Positions 44,153 through 54,561 are shown, numbered from the stretch's first letter. The stretch: 54,686 bases of DNA from Daejeonella sp. (GCF_017495225.1 NZ_JAFEIG010000030.1:1-54686), one strand, 5' to 3'. Notes: generated from the letters alone by a model not told the origin. Numbers and translations: made by a program.

Positions 44153-45142
44153 TTATTTATTAATCAAAGTCAATTTCACCCTTATCTCTTCAGCCACATC
44201 AGCCATCTCAGTCCCATTCCTAATCCAATCAATTGCAATTGCCCTAATCTGATCCTTCAATTTTGAATCCTGAATATAATTTACTGGCGATTTCCCATCC
44301 ATCCGCGCCAATAACATCAAACCTAAATGAGGAATTAAATTTTGAACTCGATACTCATAATTATCTAAAAATGTGATTATTAGAAGGAATATTTCTTCGT
44401 GTTTATTTAAATGCCAGCCTTTTAACATCAAGTGTCCCAAACAATAAGCCACATCAAAAACGGGATTCCCCCAATGGGCTACCTCGAAATCCAATAGCAC
44501 TATCTGTCCCTTTTCTTGAACCAGCATATTTTTAGGAGAAAAATCTCCATGAACCAAACATGTTTTTTCTAAGGTTAGCTCATCAATTAACTTATTGATA
44601 TCTATCTGTAAATCAGGATATTGCTGAATTAAAAAACTATGGAATGCTTCAATTCGCAACTGAATAAAATAGCTCTGGTCTTTAAATTCCGATTGATGTT
44701 TTTCATCAATTTTATGGCTAAATACGTGGATTTGACTAAGTAGTTTGGCTGAACTTTTTGCACTTTCTGGATTAAAAACACCCCGCATCATCTGACTTTT
44801 CCAGGTTTCGGAAGCATCCCTCACAAAAGTCATCATGTACACATGATTTCTATAATCTACATGAAGAACTTTTGGTATTTTAGAATCAGGGACAAGCAAA
44901 TCAATTTGCTGCATAACTTCATGTTCCCTGTGAATACGCTCCACATCAGAGAACCAATCAGCCTCTACATCCAACTTCGGTAGCGCTTGTTTTAATACCC
45001 ATTGGTCTGTGTTTCGGATAATCTTCCAAACCCTACACGAAACACCGCCAGGCAAATGCACCACCTGTACTTCATCATCAAAATGTACCAGACCCTCTAT
45101 AATCAGGTATTGCTTAACCTTTTCAAAAGAATCAAGTTCCAT
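44153..45142 (-). CDS. APH/choline-kinase-like phosphotransferase
   Basis: The 329-residue protein has the kinase-like fold of aminoglycoside phosphotransferases: Lys in VWKIIRNTDQWVLKQAL near residue 46, the catalytic loop V-H-G-D-F-S-P-K-N-M-L near residue 194 and the metal-binding V-L-L-D-F-E-V-A-H-W-G-N-P near 212. The family also covers choline, fructosamine and methylthioribose kinases. Since it starts 5 bp after a sugar/sodium symporter gene, phosphorylation of the imported solute is an attractive but unproven idea. Antibiotic resistance is not implied. Confidence 0.85.
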   Translation of the reverse strand: MELDSFEKVKQYLIIEGLVHFDDEVQVVHLPGGVSCRVWKIIRNTDQWVLKQALPKLDVEADWFSDVERIHREHEVMQQIDLLVPDSKIPKVLHVDYRNHVYMMTFVRDASETWKSQMMRGVFNPESAKSSAKLLSQIHVFSHKIDEKHQSEFKDQSYFIQLRIEAFHSFLIQQYPDLQIDINKLIDELTLEKTCLVHGDFSPKNMLVQEKGQIVLLDFEVAHWGNPVFDVAYCLGHLMLKGWHLNKHEEIFLLIITFLDNYEYRVQNLIPHLGLMLLARMDGKSPVNYIQDSKLKDQIRAIAIDWIRNGTEMADVAEEIRVKLTLINK

Positions 45143-45147
45143 TTATC

Positions 45148-46803
45148 TTACCAATAAATTCCGTACATGGCTGCTACAAAGCCAATTACAATGAGAGCCC
45201 CAACAATAAATGCTGGCGTGGGTTTAAACATGCTACTATCCACTTCCAATCCCACAGGTTTTACTCCATTCCGATTTTCATACATACTGATAAAAAACAT
45301 CAAGACCACACAAATCAGAAATACAAAACCCATACGGTCGATAAACGGAATTTCATAAACTCCTTCCGCATTTGGTATGGCATAACCTGAAGCATAAAGG
45401 AATTCTAAATCGATATAATTTGGTGAGATTTTAAAGAGCACCGACAAGACAAAACCGCCAATAGTTGCAAACAAAGCAGCATTTGAAGTAGTTTTCTTCC
45501 AGAAGAAGCCCAAAATAAACATGGCAAATATTCCAGGGGATACAAATCCAGTGTACTCTTGAATGTATTGGAATCCGCCTTTTTTATCAATTCCTAAATA
45601 AGGAGCAATCGCAACAGCCATAATCATTGAAAGAATAATGACTAAACGACCAATTTGTACTTGTTTCTCTTCGCTTGCCGCCGGATTGATTTTCTTCTTA
45701 TAAATATCTAAAGTGAAAATAGTCGCAATGCTATTTGCTTTTCCTGCCAATGAAGCCACTACCGCAGCAGTTAATGCCGCAAACGACAATCCTTTAAGTC
45801 CCACAGGCAATAAATTCAACAATACCGGATAGGCACGATCTGCTACTACCTCCCCATTCAGGGTCATTTCAGAACTAAATACTCCTTCTTTATACAATAC
45901 AAATGCGGCAATACCAGGCAAAACAACAATCACAGGCATCAATAATTTAAGAAAGGCTGCAAATAAAATTCCACTTCGAGCAGTCTGTAAATCCGCGCCT
46001 AGCGCCCTCTGCGTGATATATTGATTACAACCCCAATAATTTAAGTTAACAATCCACATACCCCCGACTAGAACTGCCAGTCCCGGTAAATCCATATAAT
46101 AAGGATCATCCTTCTTAAAGATCATCTTAAAATGATCGGCAGAATTCTCTGTCATTAGGTTGAAACCATTTAATGCACCCGATGATCCATAATGCTCTGC
46201 AACCAAATCTAAAGCAAGATAGGTGGTCACTAAGCCTCCCAAAATCAAAAATACAACCTGAATCACATCGGTATAGCCAATTACATTCATCCCCCCAAGG
46301 GTAATTATCACGGCAAATACCGCCAAAGCCATCATACAAAGTCCGAAGTCTAAACCCGAAATACTACTAATTGCCAATGCCCCCAGAAAAAGTATGGATG
46401 TTAGGTTTACTACAATATATAAAAGAAGCCAAAAAACTGCCATAATCATGGCTACTGTATCATTATACCTCGTTTTTAAAAATTGAGGCATGGTATAAAT
46501 CTTATTCTTGAGATAAATAGGAATGAAAAATACAGCTACAACAATCAAGGTAATTGCTGCAAGCCACTCATAAGCCGCAATGGCAAGTCCCATTGTAAAG
46601 CCCGAACCACTCATGCCAATAAATTGCTCAGCAGAAATATTGGAAGCAATTAGCGAAGCTCCAATAGCCCACCAGGTAAGCGAATCTTTTGCTAAAAAAT
46701 AGTCTTTAGAATCTTCGTGCTTCTTTTTCTTATACACGTATAATCCATAAGCACTAACAATTATAAAATAGACAAAGAATACTAAGTAGTCGAGGTTTTG
46801 CAT
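45148..46803 (-). CDS. Sodium/solute symporter (SSS family, SGLT-like)
   Basis: The 551-residue inner-membrane protein has about 14 membrane segments and the SSS pattern of vSGLT-like sugar carriers: LTWWAIGASLIASNISAEQFIGMSGSGF near residue 45, YTMPQFLKTRYNDTVA near 100 and FAALTAAVVASLAGKANSIATIFTLDIY near 345, where the second sodium-site serines lie. Galactose- or glucose-type substrates are typical, but the substrate cannot be assigned. It is the first gene of the run SSS - phosphotransferase - GNAT, with gaps of 5 and 6 bp. Confidence 0.92.
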   Translation of the reverse strand: MQNLDYLVFFVYFIIVSAYGLYVYKKKKHEDSKDYFLAKDSLTWWAIGASLIASNISAEQFIGMSGSGFTMGLAIAAYEWLAAITLIVVAVFFIPIYLKNKIYTMPQFLKTRYNDTVAMIMAVFWLLLYIVVNLTSILFLGALAISSISGLDFGLCMMALAVFAVIITLGGMNVIGYTDVIQVVFLILGGLVTTYLALDLVAEHYGSSGALNGFNLMTENSADHFKMIFKKDDPYYMDLPGLAVLVGGMWIVNLNYWGCNQYITQRALGADLQTARSGILFAAFLKLLMPVIVVLPGIAAFVLYKEGVFSSEMTLNGEVVADRAYPVLLNLLPVGLKGLSFAALTAAVVASLAGKANSIATIFTLDIYKKKINPAASEEKQVQIGRLVIILSMIMAVAIAPYLGIDKKGGFQYIQEYTGFVSPGIFAMFILGFFWKKTTSNAALFATIGGFVLSVLFKISPNYIDLEFLYASGYAIPNAEGVYEIPFIDRMGFVFLICVVLMFFISMYENRNGVKPVGLEVDSSMFKPTPAFIVGALIVIGFVAAMYGIYW

Positions 46804-46966
46804 AAACGTTAAAGATTGAATGATTAAACCTATAAAAAAAATCGGAATAATTTATCTCCAGAGTTTATGATTATTTGATAAGATCAAGGAAATTTCTTAG
46901 AAATGAGGAATAATAGTCTATTTATATTAATATAAAAGATATAAATTACCTAAATTAGATATAATT

Positions 46967-47986
46967 TTAATATACAGTTAACTCCCCCCTGAGGTCAGTC
47001 TCCAGGTATTCAGCAATTTTTTTATTGCTTTTTACATTGCCTAGAAGATACATAAGCTTGGTCACTGCCGCCTCAAAGGTCATATCATATCCGTTAACCA
47101 CACCCATTTCTTTGAGCTCTCGGCTGGTTTCATAGCGTCCCAATTCAACAGTTCCTACCTTGCATTGAGAAATATTCAAAATCAACTTACCTGCCTTTAT
47201 GGCATCTCTCAACTGATCTAGAAACCATTTCTGTGTAGATGTATTTCCAGACCCAAAGGTTTCCATAATGATGGCTTTGCAATTTGCAGAAAGTGCGGAT
47301 TTTACTATTTCGGGACTAATTCCGGGATATAATTTCAAAATTCCGATGGCGCTATCCAATTTGGTGTGGAACTTAATTGGTTCATCACTAGGTTTTAAGA
47401 TATCGTTTCTGTTGAACCTTAGATAAACTCCGGCCTCGGCAAGTACAGGGTAATTTGGTGATCTAAATGCTTCAAACTTCTCTGAATTATATTTAAAAGA
47501 GCGGTTTGCGCGGAAAAGTTTATAATCAAAATAAATACACACCTCAGGAACCATGGCCTTGCCTTTACGTTTTTCAGCAGCAATTTCTAATGCGGTAATT
47601 AAATTCTCTTTGGCATCTGTACGAATTCCATTAACCGGCAATTGTGAACCGGTAAAAATTACTGGCTTGGTCAGATTTTCAATCATAAAGCTCAAGGCTG
47701 ATGCCGTAAATGACATCGTATCTGAACCATGAAGAACCACAAAGCCATCGTAATTTTCGTATTCCTTTTCAATGAGTTGAGCTATTTCTTTGTACACCTC
47801 CGGACTCATGTTTGAGGAGTCGATTAAGGGATCGAAGGAGTGGACTTTAAACTTATACTTTAGCCTTTTTAATTCGGGGACATGGTCTGTAATCTGCTCA
47901 AAATTGAAGGGGACAAGCACCCCCGATTTTGGATCATTAATCATACCGATTGTTCCACCAGTATAGATAATCAGAACATTAGTCAT
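46967..47986 (-). CDS. ansA: Type I (cytoplasmic) L-asparaginase
   Basis: The enzyme hydrolyses asparagine to aspartate and ammonia. The 339-residue protein has the first catalytic threonine in Y-T-G-G-T-I-G-M (Thr12), the second in V-L-H-G-S-D-T-M-S-F-T-A-S (near residue 90) and the lysine region KPVIFTGSQLPVNGIRTDAKENLI (near 115-140). There is no signal peptide, so it is the cytoplasmic type. The C-terminal allosteric-type domain is present (IIMETFGSGNTS). It stands alone; the 163 bp upstream of the symporter and the 92 bp before the TatD gene show no other gene. Confidence 0.94.
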   Translation of the reverse strand: MTNVLIIYTGGTIGMINDPKSGVLVPFNFEQITDHVPELKRLKYKFKVHSFDPLIDSSNMSPEVYKEIAQLIEKEYENYDGFVVLHGSDTMSFTASALSFMIENLTKPVIFTGSQLPVNGIRTDAKENLITALEIAAEKRKGKAMVPEVCIYFDYKLFRANRSFKYNSEKFEAFRSPNYPVLAEAGVYLRFNRNDILKPSDEPIKFHTKLDSAIGILKLYPGISPEIVKSALSANCKAIIMETFGSGNTSTQKWFLDQLRDAIKAGKLILNISQCKVGTVELGRYETSRELKEMGVVNGYDMTFEAAVTKLMYLLGNVKSNKKIAEYLETDLRGELTVY

Positions 47987-48078
47987 GGATTCCTAAATTT
48001 ATGTTTTGGCTATTAAATATATAAAAATGTACAAAAAAGCATATCCTAGCGATAAAATTAAGGAATTAAGCTCAATTT

Positions 48079-48846
48079 TTAGACCCCAAACACTAATTTC
48101 GAGTTATGCGTAGTGATTTCAGCTAAATTTTCGATGCTAATTTGCTTAATATCTGCCAATTTCTGTGCTACATAAATTAAATAACTGCTTTCATTAGGCT
48201 TCCCACGAAAAGGAACAGGCGTTAAATAGGGCGAATCTGTCTCCAATACCAAATGCTCTAAGGGAATATTTGCTACTACCTGATCTAAACCAGAATTTTT
48301 ATAGGTTAATACACCGCCAATCCCAAGGTAAAAGCCAAGATCTATCACCTGCTCTGCCTGCTCTAATGTTCCTGAAAAACAATGAAATATACCCCTCAAC
48401 TTTTCATCTTTTAATTCGCATATTATTTCAAATATCTCATCAAAAGCCTCGCGACAATGGATAACAATGGGTAAATCTAATTGCTTTGCCCATGCAATTT
48501 GTATTCGAAAAGCTTCCTGCTGAATGCTCAATGTTGTTTTATCCCAATGCAGGTCAATTCCAATTTCGCCGATGGCATAAATTTTTCTTTGTGAAATTTC
48601 CTGTTCAATAAAGGCTAGTTCTTCTTTAAAATTTTCCTTTACATCACATGGATGAAGTCCCAGCATTGGAAAACAATGCTCTGGGTATTGCTCCGTCAAA
48701 CTAAACACTAAAGGGATTGATTCCGAATCTACGTTAGGGAGAAATAGTCGGCTAACCTTATTTTCAAGGCACCTTTGCATGAGCGCAGCGCGTAATTCTG
48801 GATCTTTTTCGTAATATAAATGGGTATGTGTATCGGTAAGGATCAT
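48079..48846 (-). CDS. TatD family metal-dependent hydrolase
   Basis: TatD proteins are metal-dependent DNases or 3'-5' exonucleases and D-aminoacyl-tRNA-related hydrolases of the amidohydrolase fold. I chose the ATG at 48846 (MILTDTHTHLYYEKD), which gives 255 residues; an open frame five codons longer is not family-like. Metal ligands are H-T-H near residue 8, the Glu in YAIGEIGIDLHWD near 91, His in PIVIHCREAFDE near 127, His in IFHCFSG near 152 and Asp in VLETDSPYLTPVPFRGKPNE near 201. The start overlaps no other gene; a terminator for the gene on its right lies just upstream. Confidence 0.93.
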   Translation of the reverse strand: MILTDTHTHLYYEKDPELRAALMQRCLENKVSRLFLPNVDSESIPLVFSLTEQYPEHCFPMLGLHPCDVKENFKEELAFIEQEISQRKIYAIGEIGIDLHWDKTTLSIQQEAFRIQIAWAKQLDLPIVIHCREAFDEIFEIICELKDEKLRGIFHCFSGTLEQAEQVIDLGFYLGIGGVLTYKNSGLDQVVANIPLEHLVLETDSPYLTPVPFRGKPNESSYLIYVAQKLADIKQISIENLAEITTHNSKLVFGV

Positions 48847-48863
48847 GGTGCAAATTAACAAAA

Positions 48864-48889
48864 ATGCCCTCAGTTTTCGCTGAAGGCAT
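48864..48889 (-). terminator. Rho-independent terminator after the RluB-type gene
   Basis: On the minus strand the stem ATGCCTTCAG / CTGAGGGCAT with one mismatch and a GCGAAAA-type loop is followed by T5G. It begins 7 bp after the stop codon of the pseudouridine synthase gene and lies within the leader of the tatD gene. Confidence 0.8.
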
Positions 48890-48895
48890 GTACTC

Positions 48896-50281
48896 TTATT
48901 TTATTAAGTGTTTCAACTGAATAATTTCTTTTTCTTCAAGATATCTCCATCTGCCACGAGGAAGATCTTTTTTAGTCAAGTTTGAATAAACTACTCGATC
49001 AAGCTTTACTACTTCATAACCTAGGCTTTCAAAAATACGACGAACAACCCTGTTTTTACCGCTATGAATTTGAATTCCAACTTCCTTTTTACTTCCACCA
49101 GCAACGTAACTCACCGCATCAGGCTTAATAACGCCATCTTCAAGCTCAATACCGAATAAAATTTTATTCATATCACCTTGAGATAAACTCTTATTTAACT
49201 CTACTTGATAAAGCTTAGTAATATTATTTCGTGGATGCGATAATTTCTCTGCCAAATCGCCATCATTGGTCATTAACAATAGACCAGTAGTGTTACGATC
49301 CAAACGACCAACAGGATAAATACGTTCACGAGATGCCTTTTCAACCAAACTCATGACAGTCTTACGCTCTTGCGGATCATCTGTTGTAGTAATATAATCT
49401 TTTGGCTTGTTTAATAGTACATAAACGTTCTTTTCACGTTTTAGGGCCTCACCATTATAGCGAACCGAATCCTTTGCGGGATCAACCTTGAAGCCCAGCT
49501 CGGTAACAGGCTCCCCATTCACAGAAACTACACCCGCAGCAATAAGCTCATCTGCCTTACGCCTTGAGCAAATACCCGCATTGGCAATAAAACGATTTAA
49601 ACGGATTAGTCCGTCATCAGTTTTAGCTACTGCCGGCTTCTTACTACGCTTATTAACAAAACGCTCCTCGGAAGTCCACTTCTTATCCTCCGACCTAAAT
49701 TTTGGACGGTCGGATGAAGAATATTCTTCTTTTACGCGAGATTTAAATGGTTTATCATTGAAGCGCTTAACAGGCGCATTTTTATCAGCATATTTATTTT
49801 CACGGGCAGCAAAGGGCTTATCTCCCGTTGAAGCTTTTGTAAATGGTCTTTTTTCACCACTAGGTCTGTTTCCGTAAGGTTTAGCACTTTGTGGTCTGTC
49901 GCCTTGCGACTTTTCTCCAAAAGCTCTCTTCTCTCCACTTGGTCTATTTCCATAAGGTTTAGATCCAAATGAACTTTCGCCTTGTGGTTTTCTGCCAAAA
50001 GAACGCTCCCCTGACGATTTTTCATCAGCACCACCCGAACGACCAAAACTTTTAGGGCTTCTTTTTTCGGATGAAAAGCTTGATCCTGATCTATCGTCTG
50101 CCTTTTTAAAACCTGCTTTGAAAGGTTTTTTAGAGTCATCGGAAAAGGACTTCTTCTTTGCACTGCCAGCGCCTTCAGCACGATCAGATTTAAAAGAATT
50201 AGCTTTTGATGACGAACTTGAAGTCCGTTTTGAATTGGTGGATTTGTCGTCCCGACTGTTCCTATTGTTTTTGAATGGCAT
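48896..50281 (-). CDS. rRNA pseudouridine synthase (RluB/RsuA family) with disordered N-terminus
   Basis: The catalytic part starts near residue 224 with an S4 RNA-binding domain (IRLNRFIANAGICSRRKADELI). The pseudouridine synthase domain follows, with catalytic Asp327 in VGRLDRNTTGLLLMTNDGDLA and the C-terminal KNRVVRRIFESLGYEVVKLDR. It converts a uridine in 23S rRNA (probably helix 80-93 region) to pseudouridine. Residues 1-222 are low complexity, rich in Lys, Ser, Arg and Gly, and hold two copies of KPYGNRPSGEKR at 108-119 and 133-144. Such tails are common in Bacteroidota RNA-binding proteins and may help RNA contact. Confidence 0.92.
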   Translation of the reverse strand: MPFKNNRNSRDDKSTNSKRTSSSSSKANSFKSDRAEGAGSAKKKSFSDDSKKPFKAGFKKADDRSGSSFSSEKRSPKSFGRSGGADEKSSGERSFGRKPQGESSFGSKPYGNRPSGEKRAFGEKSQGDRPQSAKPYGNRPSGEKRPFTKASTGDKPFAARENKYADKNAPVKRFNDKPFKSRVKEEYSSSDRPKFRSEDKKWTSEERFVNKRSKKPAVAKTDDGLIRLNRFIANAGICSRRKADELIAAGVVSVNGEPVTELGFKVDPAKDSVRYNGEALKREKNVYVLLNKPKDYITTTDDPQERKTVMSLVEKASRERIYPVGRLDRNTTGLLLMTNDGDLAEKLSHPRNNITKLYQVELNKSLSQGDMNKILFGIELEDGVIKPDAVSYVAGGSKKEVGIQIHSGKNRVVRRIFESLGYEVVKLDRVVYSNLTKKDLPRGRWRYLEEKEIIQLKHLIK

Positions 50282-50312
50282 GATTAATGTATATACCTTT
50301 TAGAGAGAACGA

Positions 50313-50320
50313 CAAAGATA
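50313..50320 (-). promoter_or_regulatory. -7 box for the RluB-type gene
   Basis: On the minus strand it reads TATCTTTG, 31 bp upstream of the ATG at 50281. A -33 TTTG is not clear. Confidence 0.45.
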
Positions 50321-50426
50321 GTTAAAAATACGGAAAAGAGCTGAATTAATGAGAATTACGAATAAAAATCTCAAGCTTGAATTCGCAGAAACAGAAAGCC
50401 TTTAATTAGGCTCTAGTTCATAACTA

Positions 50427-50457
50427 TTTGAAAATTAGATAAATATTGGTATCTTTG
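50427..50457 (+). promoter_or_regulatory. Complete Bacteroidota promoter of the lytic transglycosylase gene
   Basis: TTTG at 50427-50430, a 19-bp spacer and TATCTTTG at 50450-50457 form the best match to the Bacteroidota -33/-7 consensus in the window. The ATG of the gene lies 40 bp further on. Confidence 0.65.
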
Positions 50458-50497
50458 TATAACATTGACACCTAATATTATAAAAGAAAGGTTCAAA

Positions 50498-51319
50498 ATG
50501 ATAAAAAAACACCTGATAACTTGTTCAGGGATGCTAGCTTTGCTATTAACTGCCAAATTGTTTATATTTAGTAAACCGGCTGATATTGATAGCTTCATGA
50601 ATATCGCTTCGGCATCATCCCAAAAGACAATCACCAACGATATTTACCTCCAAAATTTAAGCTTCGCAGAGGAGGCTTTCCCAATTGAAGATCAGCGAGT
50701 TATACGGAAAATGAAGGCTTATCTTAGAGCACATTCCCATCAAAAAATTCAAACGACTAAGCTCCACCATCTTGCAGAAAAATGGTTTCCTATCATCGAG
50801 CCCATTTTGAAAAAACATGGCATTCCTGCAGATTTTAAATACATGCCCTTAGTTGAAAGTGGTTTTAAGTATGGGACATCTCCTAAGGGTGCCGAAGGTT
50901 ATTGGCAGTTTATGCCAAATACTGCCCGAAGTTTCGGATTAAAGGTTAATTCGAAGGTAGATGAGCGACATGACATTGAAAAATCAACCCTAGCGGCAGC
51001 CAAATACTTGAACTCTTTATACCGTGAGTTTGGAAGTTGGACGCTAGCTGCAGCAGCATATAATATTGGGGAGGGCGGACTAAGAAAGCAGATGAATCAC
51101 CAAAAAGAAGATGATTATTTCAAGATAAAACTCAATAGAGAGACAGCCTCTTACGTATATAAATTGATTTCCATGAAAGAAATCATTGAAAACCCAACTC
51201 GCCATGGCTATAAAAGCAGAGTGACAACGCTATTATCGCAAGTAAATAAAAAACCGGAAAATCATTTTCCTTTTGAAGCCGGAAAGGCCTCAAAAACACC
51301 ACAGATTTTGATAAACTAA
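50498..51319 (+). CDS. Lytic transglycosylase (SLT domain, MltD-like)
   Basis: I chose the ATG at 50498, since it gives the N-terminal signal or anchor IKKHLITCSGMLALLLTAKLFIF; a TTG at 50465 lies just behind the promoter. The SLT domain begins near residue 95. The catalytic Glu120 stands in MPLVESGFKYGTSPKGAEGYWQF, and the family motif AAYNIGEGGL follows near residue 185. The enzyme cleaves murein to 1,6-anhydro-muropeptides in the periplasm. At 273 residues it lacks the LysM repeats of E. coli MltD. Confidence 0.93.
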   Translation: MIKKHLITCSGMLALLLTAKLFIFSKPADIDSFMNIASASSQKTITNDIYLQNLSFAEEAFPIEDQRVIRKMKAYLRAHSHQKIQTTKLHHLAEKWFPIIEPILKKHGIPADFKYMPLVESGFKYGTSPKGAEGYWQFMPNTARSFGLKVNSKVDERHDIEKSTLAAAKYLNSLYREFGSWTLAAAAYNIGEGGLRKQMNHQKEDDYFKIKLNRETASYVYKLISMKEIIENPTRHGYKSRVTTLLSQVNKKPENHFPFEAGKASKTPQILIN

Positions 51320-51341
51320 TCCTAATAAACCGAACAAAATG

Positions 51342-51366
51342 GGCTGAAGAAATTCAGCCTTTTTTG
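51342..51366 (+). terminator. Rho-independent terminator after the lytic transglycosylase gene
   Basis: GGCTGAA (51342-51348), loop GAAA and TTCAGCC (51353-51359) are followed by T7. Confidence 0.88.
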
Positions 51367-51523
51367 TATTCATGCCTTTCTGTTTACATTTCTTTTTAAA
51401 AAAAATTATTTAAAGCAGAATTAGGTAAAATTTTACTCTTTTATGCCTAATTATCGCGTGAAAAAAGAATCCCTACCTTAAAAAATCGCATCTTTGCAAA
51501 AATTCAGAGCGAGTATTCAATTT

Positions 51524-54361
51524 ATGAATAAATCTAATCCCGACCTTGGCGAACAAAGTGAAGTAGAAGTATTTGGTGCTAGGGTTCATAACTTAAAAAA
51601 TATTGATGTATCCTTTCCACGAAATAAGTTGGTTGTTATCACCGGACTAAGTGGCAGTGGGAAATCGTCATTAGCCTTCGATACCATCTATGCTGAAGGT
51701 CAGCGTAGATATATGGAGACCTTCAGTGCCTACTCCCGACAGTTTTTGGGTGGCATGGAGCGCCCGGATGTCGATAAAATATCAGGCTTAAGTCCCGTAA
51801 TTGCCATCGAGCAAAAAACCACCAGCAAAAACCCTCGCTCAACCGTTGGTACAATTACCGAGATTTACGATTTCATGCGTCTTTTATATGCCCGTACTGG
51901 GGAGGCTTATTCTTATGTAAGCGGACAAAAAATGGAGCGCATGACAGAAGATCAGATTCTGAAAAGCATCATTGAGAAATTTAATGGACAAGCAATAAAT
52001 ATCCTCGCACCCGTAGTAAAAGGCCGTAAAGGGCATTACCGTGAGCTTTTTGAGCAAATCCGTAAGCAAGGTTATTTAAAAGTGCGTGTGGATGGAGAGA
52101 TTTTAGACCTCTCGCCAAAAATGCAGCTCGACCGTTACAAAATACATGATATTGAGATGGTTATCGATCGCCTACTTGTAAGTGAAGACGATAAAAAAAG
52201 ACTTTACGATTCTATACAGTCGGCCTTAAAAGTATCAAAAGGTATCATCAAAATCAGCGATAAAGAAAATAAAGAGTATTTCTACAGCAAATACTTGATG
52301 GATCCCATATCGGGAATATCCTATGATGAACCGCAACCCAATACCTTCTCATTTAATTCGCCTTATGGGGCATGTGAGCGATGTAATGGACTCGGTTATA
52401 TTTTTGAGGTAGATAGAAACTCCGTAATTCCCAATCCGAAATTGAGCATTATGCAAGGAGGATTGGCTCCACTTGGCGAATATCGCGAGACTTGGGTATT
52501 TCAAATTTTAAAAGCTTTATCTAAAAAATATAATTTTTCTTTATCTACACCCATTGAAAAAATTCCGGAGGAGCTCATTGAGATTATTTTAAATGGCTCG
52601 GAAGATATAATTAGCGTTCCTGTTGAGTACAATAAATGGAATGTTCAAAATTATCAAATTGAGTTTGATGGCATCATAAAAATGCTGGAAGAACAAACAG
52701 AACGCCGTGGTGACGAAATTGGTGAAGATTTAGAGAATTACAGAATTTTAAAAAGCTGCCCTGAATGTTTGGGTGCGCGACTTAAAAAAGAATCGCTTCA
52801 TATAAAAGTAGACCAGAAAAATATTTATGAACTCGCTTGCATGGATATTTCCAATCTAAGCAAATGGTTCGAGGGATTAGAAAATCGACTTACGGAGCGT
52901 CAAAACACCATTGCCAAGGAAATTTTAAAGGAAATACGCTCTAGAATAGGCTTCTTATTGGATGTGGGATTAAACTATTTAACCCTAGATCGAACGGCCA
53001 AAACATTATCGGGTGGTGAAGCGCAACGCATCCGTCTGGCAACACAAATTGGATCTCAATTGGTTAATGTGCTATATATTTTAGATGAGCCAAGCATCGG
53101 ACTCCATCAAAGGGATAATGCACGTTTGATTTCGGCATTAAAAAATTTACGCGACATTGGAAATTCAGTCCTAGTTGTGGAGCATGATAAAGATATGATC
53201 ATGAATGCCGACCATGTAATTGATATGGGACCGGCTGCGGGGGTGCATGGCGGACAAGTAGTGGGCCAGGGTACTCCTGCCGAATTTGCTAAGGCTCAAA
53301 CACTTACCAATGATTATATCAGTGGAAGGAAGGAAATTGCTATCCCTAAACAAAGAAGAAAAGGTAATGGACATTCACTAATCCTTAAAAATGCAACAGG
53401 CAATAATCTGCAGAATGTTTCTGTCGAATTTCCTTTAGGAAAGCTAATCTGCGTAAGTGGTGTTTCTGGAAGTGGGAAGTCGACTTTGATTGCTGAAACC
53501 CTCTATCCAATTCTAAATCATCATTTTTTTAGGGCGAAGAAAAAACCTATGCCTTATAAAAAAATTGAAGGCTTGGAACATATTGACAAGGTTATTGAGA
53601 TTGATCAAACACCTATCGGACGTACCCCAAGGTCGAATCCTTCAACTTATACCGGTGTATTTTCAGATATCCGAAACCTCTATGTTATGCTTCCTGAAGC
53701 GAAAATTAGAGGATATAAACCTGGCCGTTTTTCCTTCAATGTAAAGGGCGGTCGCTGTGAAACCTGCCAAGGTGCTGGCATGAAACTCATTGAAATGAAT
53801 TTCTTGCCCGATGTGCAGGTCCCATGTGAGGAATGTAGCGGCAAGCGTTATAATCGTGAAACTCTGGAGGTTCGTTACCGTGGTAAATCGATTAGTGATG
53901 TTTTGGACATGAGCATCGAAGAGGCGGTAGCTTTTTTTGAGCCAATTCCAGCCATTTATCGCAAAATTAAAACTTTACAAGAGGTGGGATTAGGTTATAT
54001 CCGCCTAGGGCAAGCATCTACTACCCTTTCTGGTGGCGAGGCTCAACGTGTTAAATTAGCCACCGAACTATCTAAAAAGGATACAGGAAATACCTTCTAC
54101 ATTCTAGACGAACCGACTACAGGACTCCATTTTGAAGATATTAATGTTCTTTTAGGTGTTTTAAATAGATTAGTAGATCAAGGAAATACCATTTTAGTGA
54201 TTGAGCATAATTTAGATGTGGTAAAAGTTTCTGATTGGGTAATTGACTTGGGTCCGGAGGGTGGTTCAGGTGGCGGACAAATACTCTTTGAAGGCACGCC
54301 AGAGCAATTAATTAAGGTGGAAAAAAGCCATACAGGTAGATTTTTGAAGATGGAGTTTTAG
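51524..54361 (+). CDS. uvrA: Excinuclease ABC subunit A
   Basis: UvrA finds DNA damage and loads UvrB in nucleotide excision repair. I chose the ATG at 51524, giving 945 residues; the TTG at 51494 lies in the promoter region (CATCTTTG at 51489). The first ATPase has Walker [10 protein letters not shown] (41-49), zinc-finger cysteines from C284 (CERC) to C412 (CPEC) and signature [14 protein letters not shown]. The second has GVSGSGKST, zinc-finger cysteines C745 (CETC) and C768 (CEEC), and [14 protein letters not shown]. All key residues are present. It is single, with no uvrB in this window. Confidence 0.97.
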   Translation: MNKSNPDLGEQSEVEVFGARVHNLKNIDVSFPRNKLVVITGLSGSGKSSLAFDTIYAEGQRRYMETFSAYSRQFLGGMERPDVDKISGLSPVIAIEQKTTSKNPRSTVGTITEIYDFMRLLYARTGEAYSYVSGQKMERMTEDQILKSIIEKFNGQAINILAPVVKGRKGHYRELFEQIRKQGYLKVRVDGEILDLSPKMQLDRYKIHDIEMVIDRLLVSEDDKKRLYDSIQSALKVSKGIIKISDKENKEYFYSKYLMDPISGISYDEPQPNTFSFNSPYGACERCNGLGYIFEVDRNSVIPNPKLSIMQGGLAPLGEYRETWVFQILKALSKKYNFSLSTPIEKIPEELIEIILNGSEDIISVPVEYNKWNVQNYQIEFDGIIKMLEEQTERRGDEIGEDLENYRILKSCPECLGARLKKESLHIKVDQKNIYELACMDISNLSKWFEGLENRLTERQNTIAKEILKEIRSRIGFLLDVGLNYLTLDRTAKTLSGGEAQRIRLATQIGSQLVNVLYILDEPSIGLHQRDNARLISALKNLRDIGNSVLVVEHDKDMIMNADHVIDMGPAAGVHGGQVVGQGTPAEFAKAQTLTNDYISGRKEIAIPKQRRKGNGHSLILKNATGNNLQNVSVEFPLGKLICVSGVSGSGKSTLIAETLYPILNHHFFRAKKKPMPYKKIEGLEHIDKVIEIDQTPIGRTPRSNPSTYTGVFSDIRNLYVMLPEAKIRGYKPGRFSFNVKGGRCETCQGAGMKLIEMNFLPDVQVPCEECSGKRYNRETLEVRYRGKSISDVLDMSIEEAVAFFEPIPAIYRKIKTLQEVGLGYIRLGQASTTLSGGEAQRVKLATELSKKDTGNTFYILDEPTTGLHFEDINVLLGVLNRLVDQGNTILVIEHNLDVVKVSDWVIDLGPEGGSGGGQILFEGTPEQLIKVEKSHTGRFLKMEF

Positions 54362-54392
54362 TAGGCGTATCTAAAAATTTTAATCGATTTAA

Positions 54393-54516
54393 CCTCCCCC
54401 TACCCCCTCTAGAGGGGGACATGCACAGCGACCTCTGCAATCGCTGCTATAAAAAATACATATCATTATTTACTAGTAGTGAATAGGCGCCTAGTATCCC
54501 CCGCAGGTGGGGGAAT
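54393..54516 (+). repeat. Direct repeat, left copy (about 124 bp)
   Basis: It starts with the CCCCCTCTAGAGGGGG hairpin, then has ACATGCACAGCGA..CTCTGCAATCGC, TATAAAAAATACA, TACTAGTAGTGAATAGGCGCC and ends in TCCCCCGCAGGTGGGGGAAT, another hairpin. Its first 33 bases are identical to 26798-26830. The 325 bp after uvrA contain only this and the next copy, with a 45-bp spacer that includes TGCTTAGCAG; there is no gene. Confidence 0.88.
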
Positions 54517-54561
54517 AAAAGGGGTTGGAATCTGCTTAGCAGTGAAATTATTATTAATATT

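Noticed and set aside
44153-45142. Aminoglycoside resistance gene.
   Set aside because: Only the general kinase-like motifs match; operon context with a sugar-type symporter suggests a metabolic kinase.
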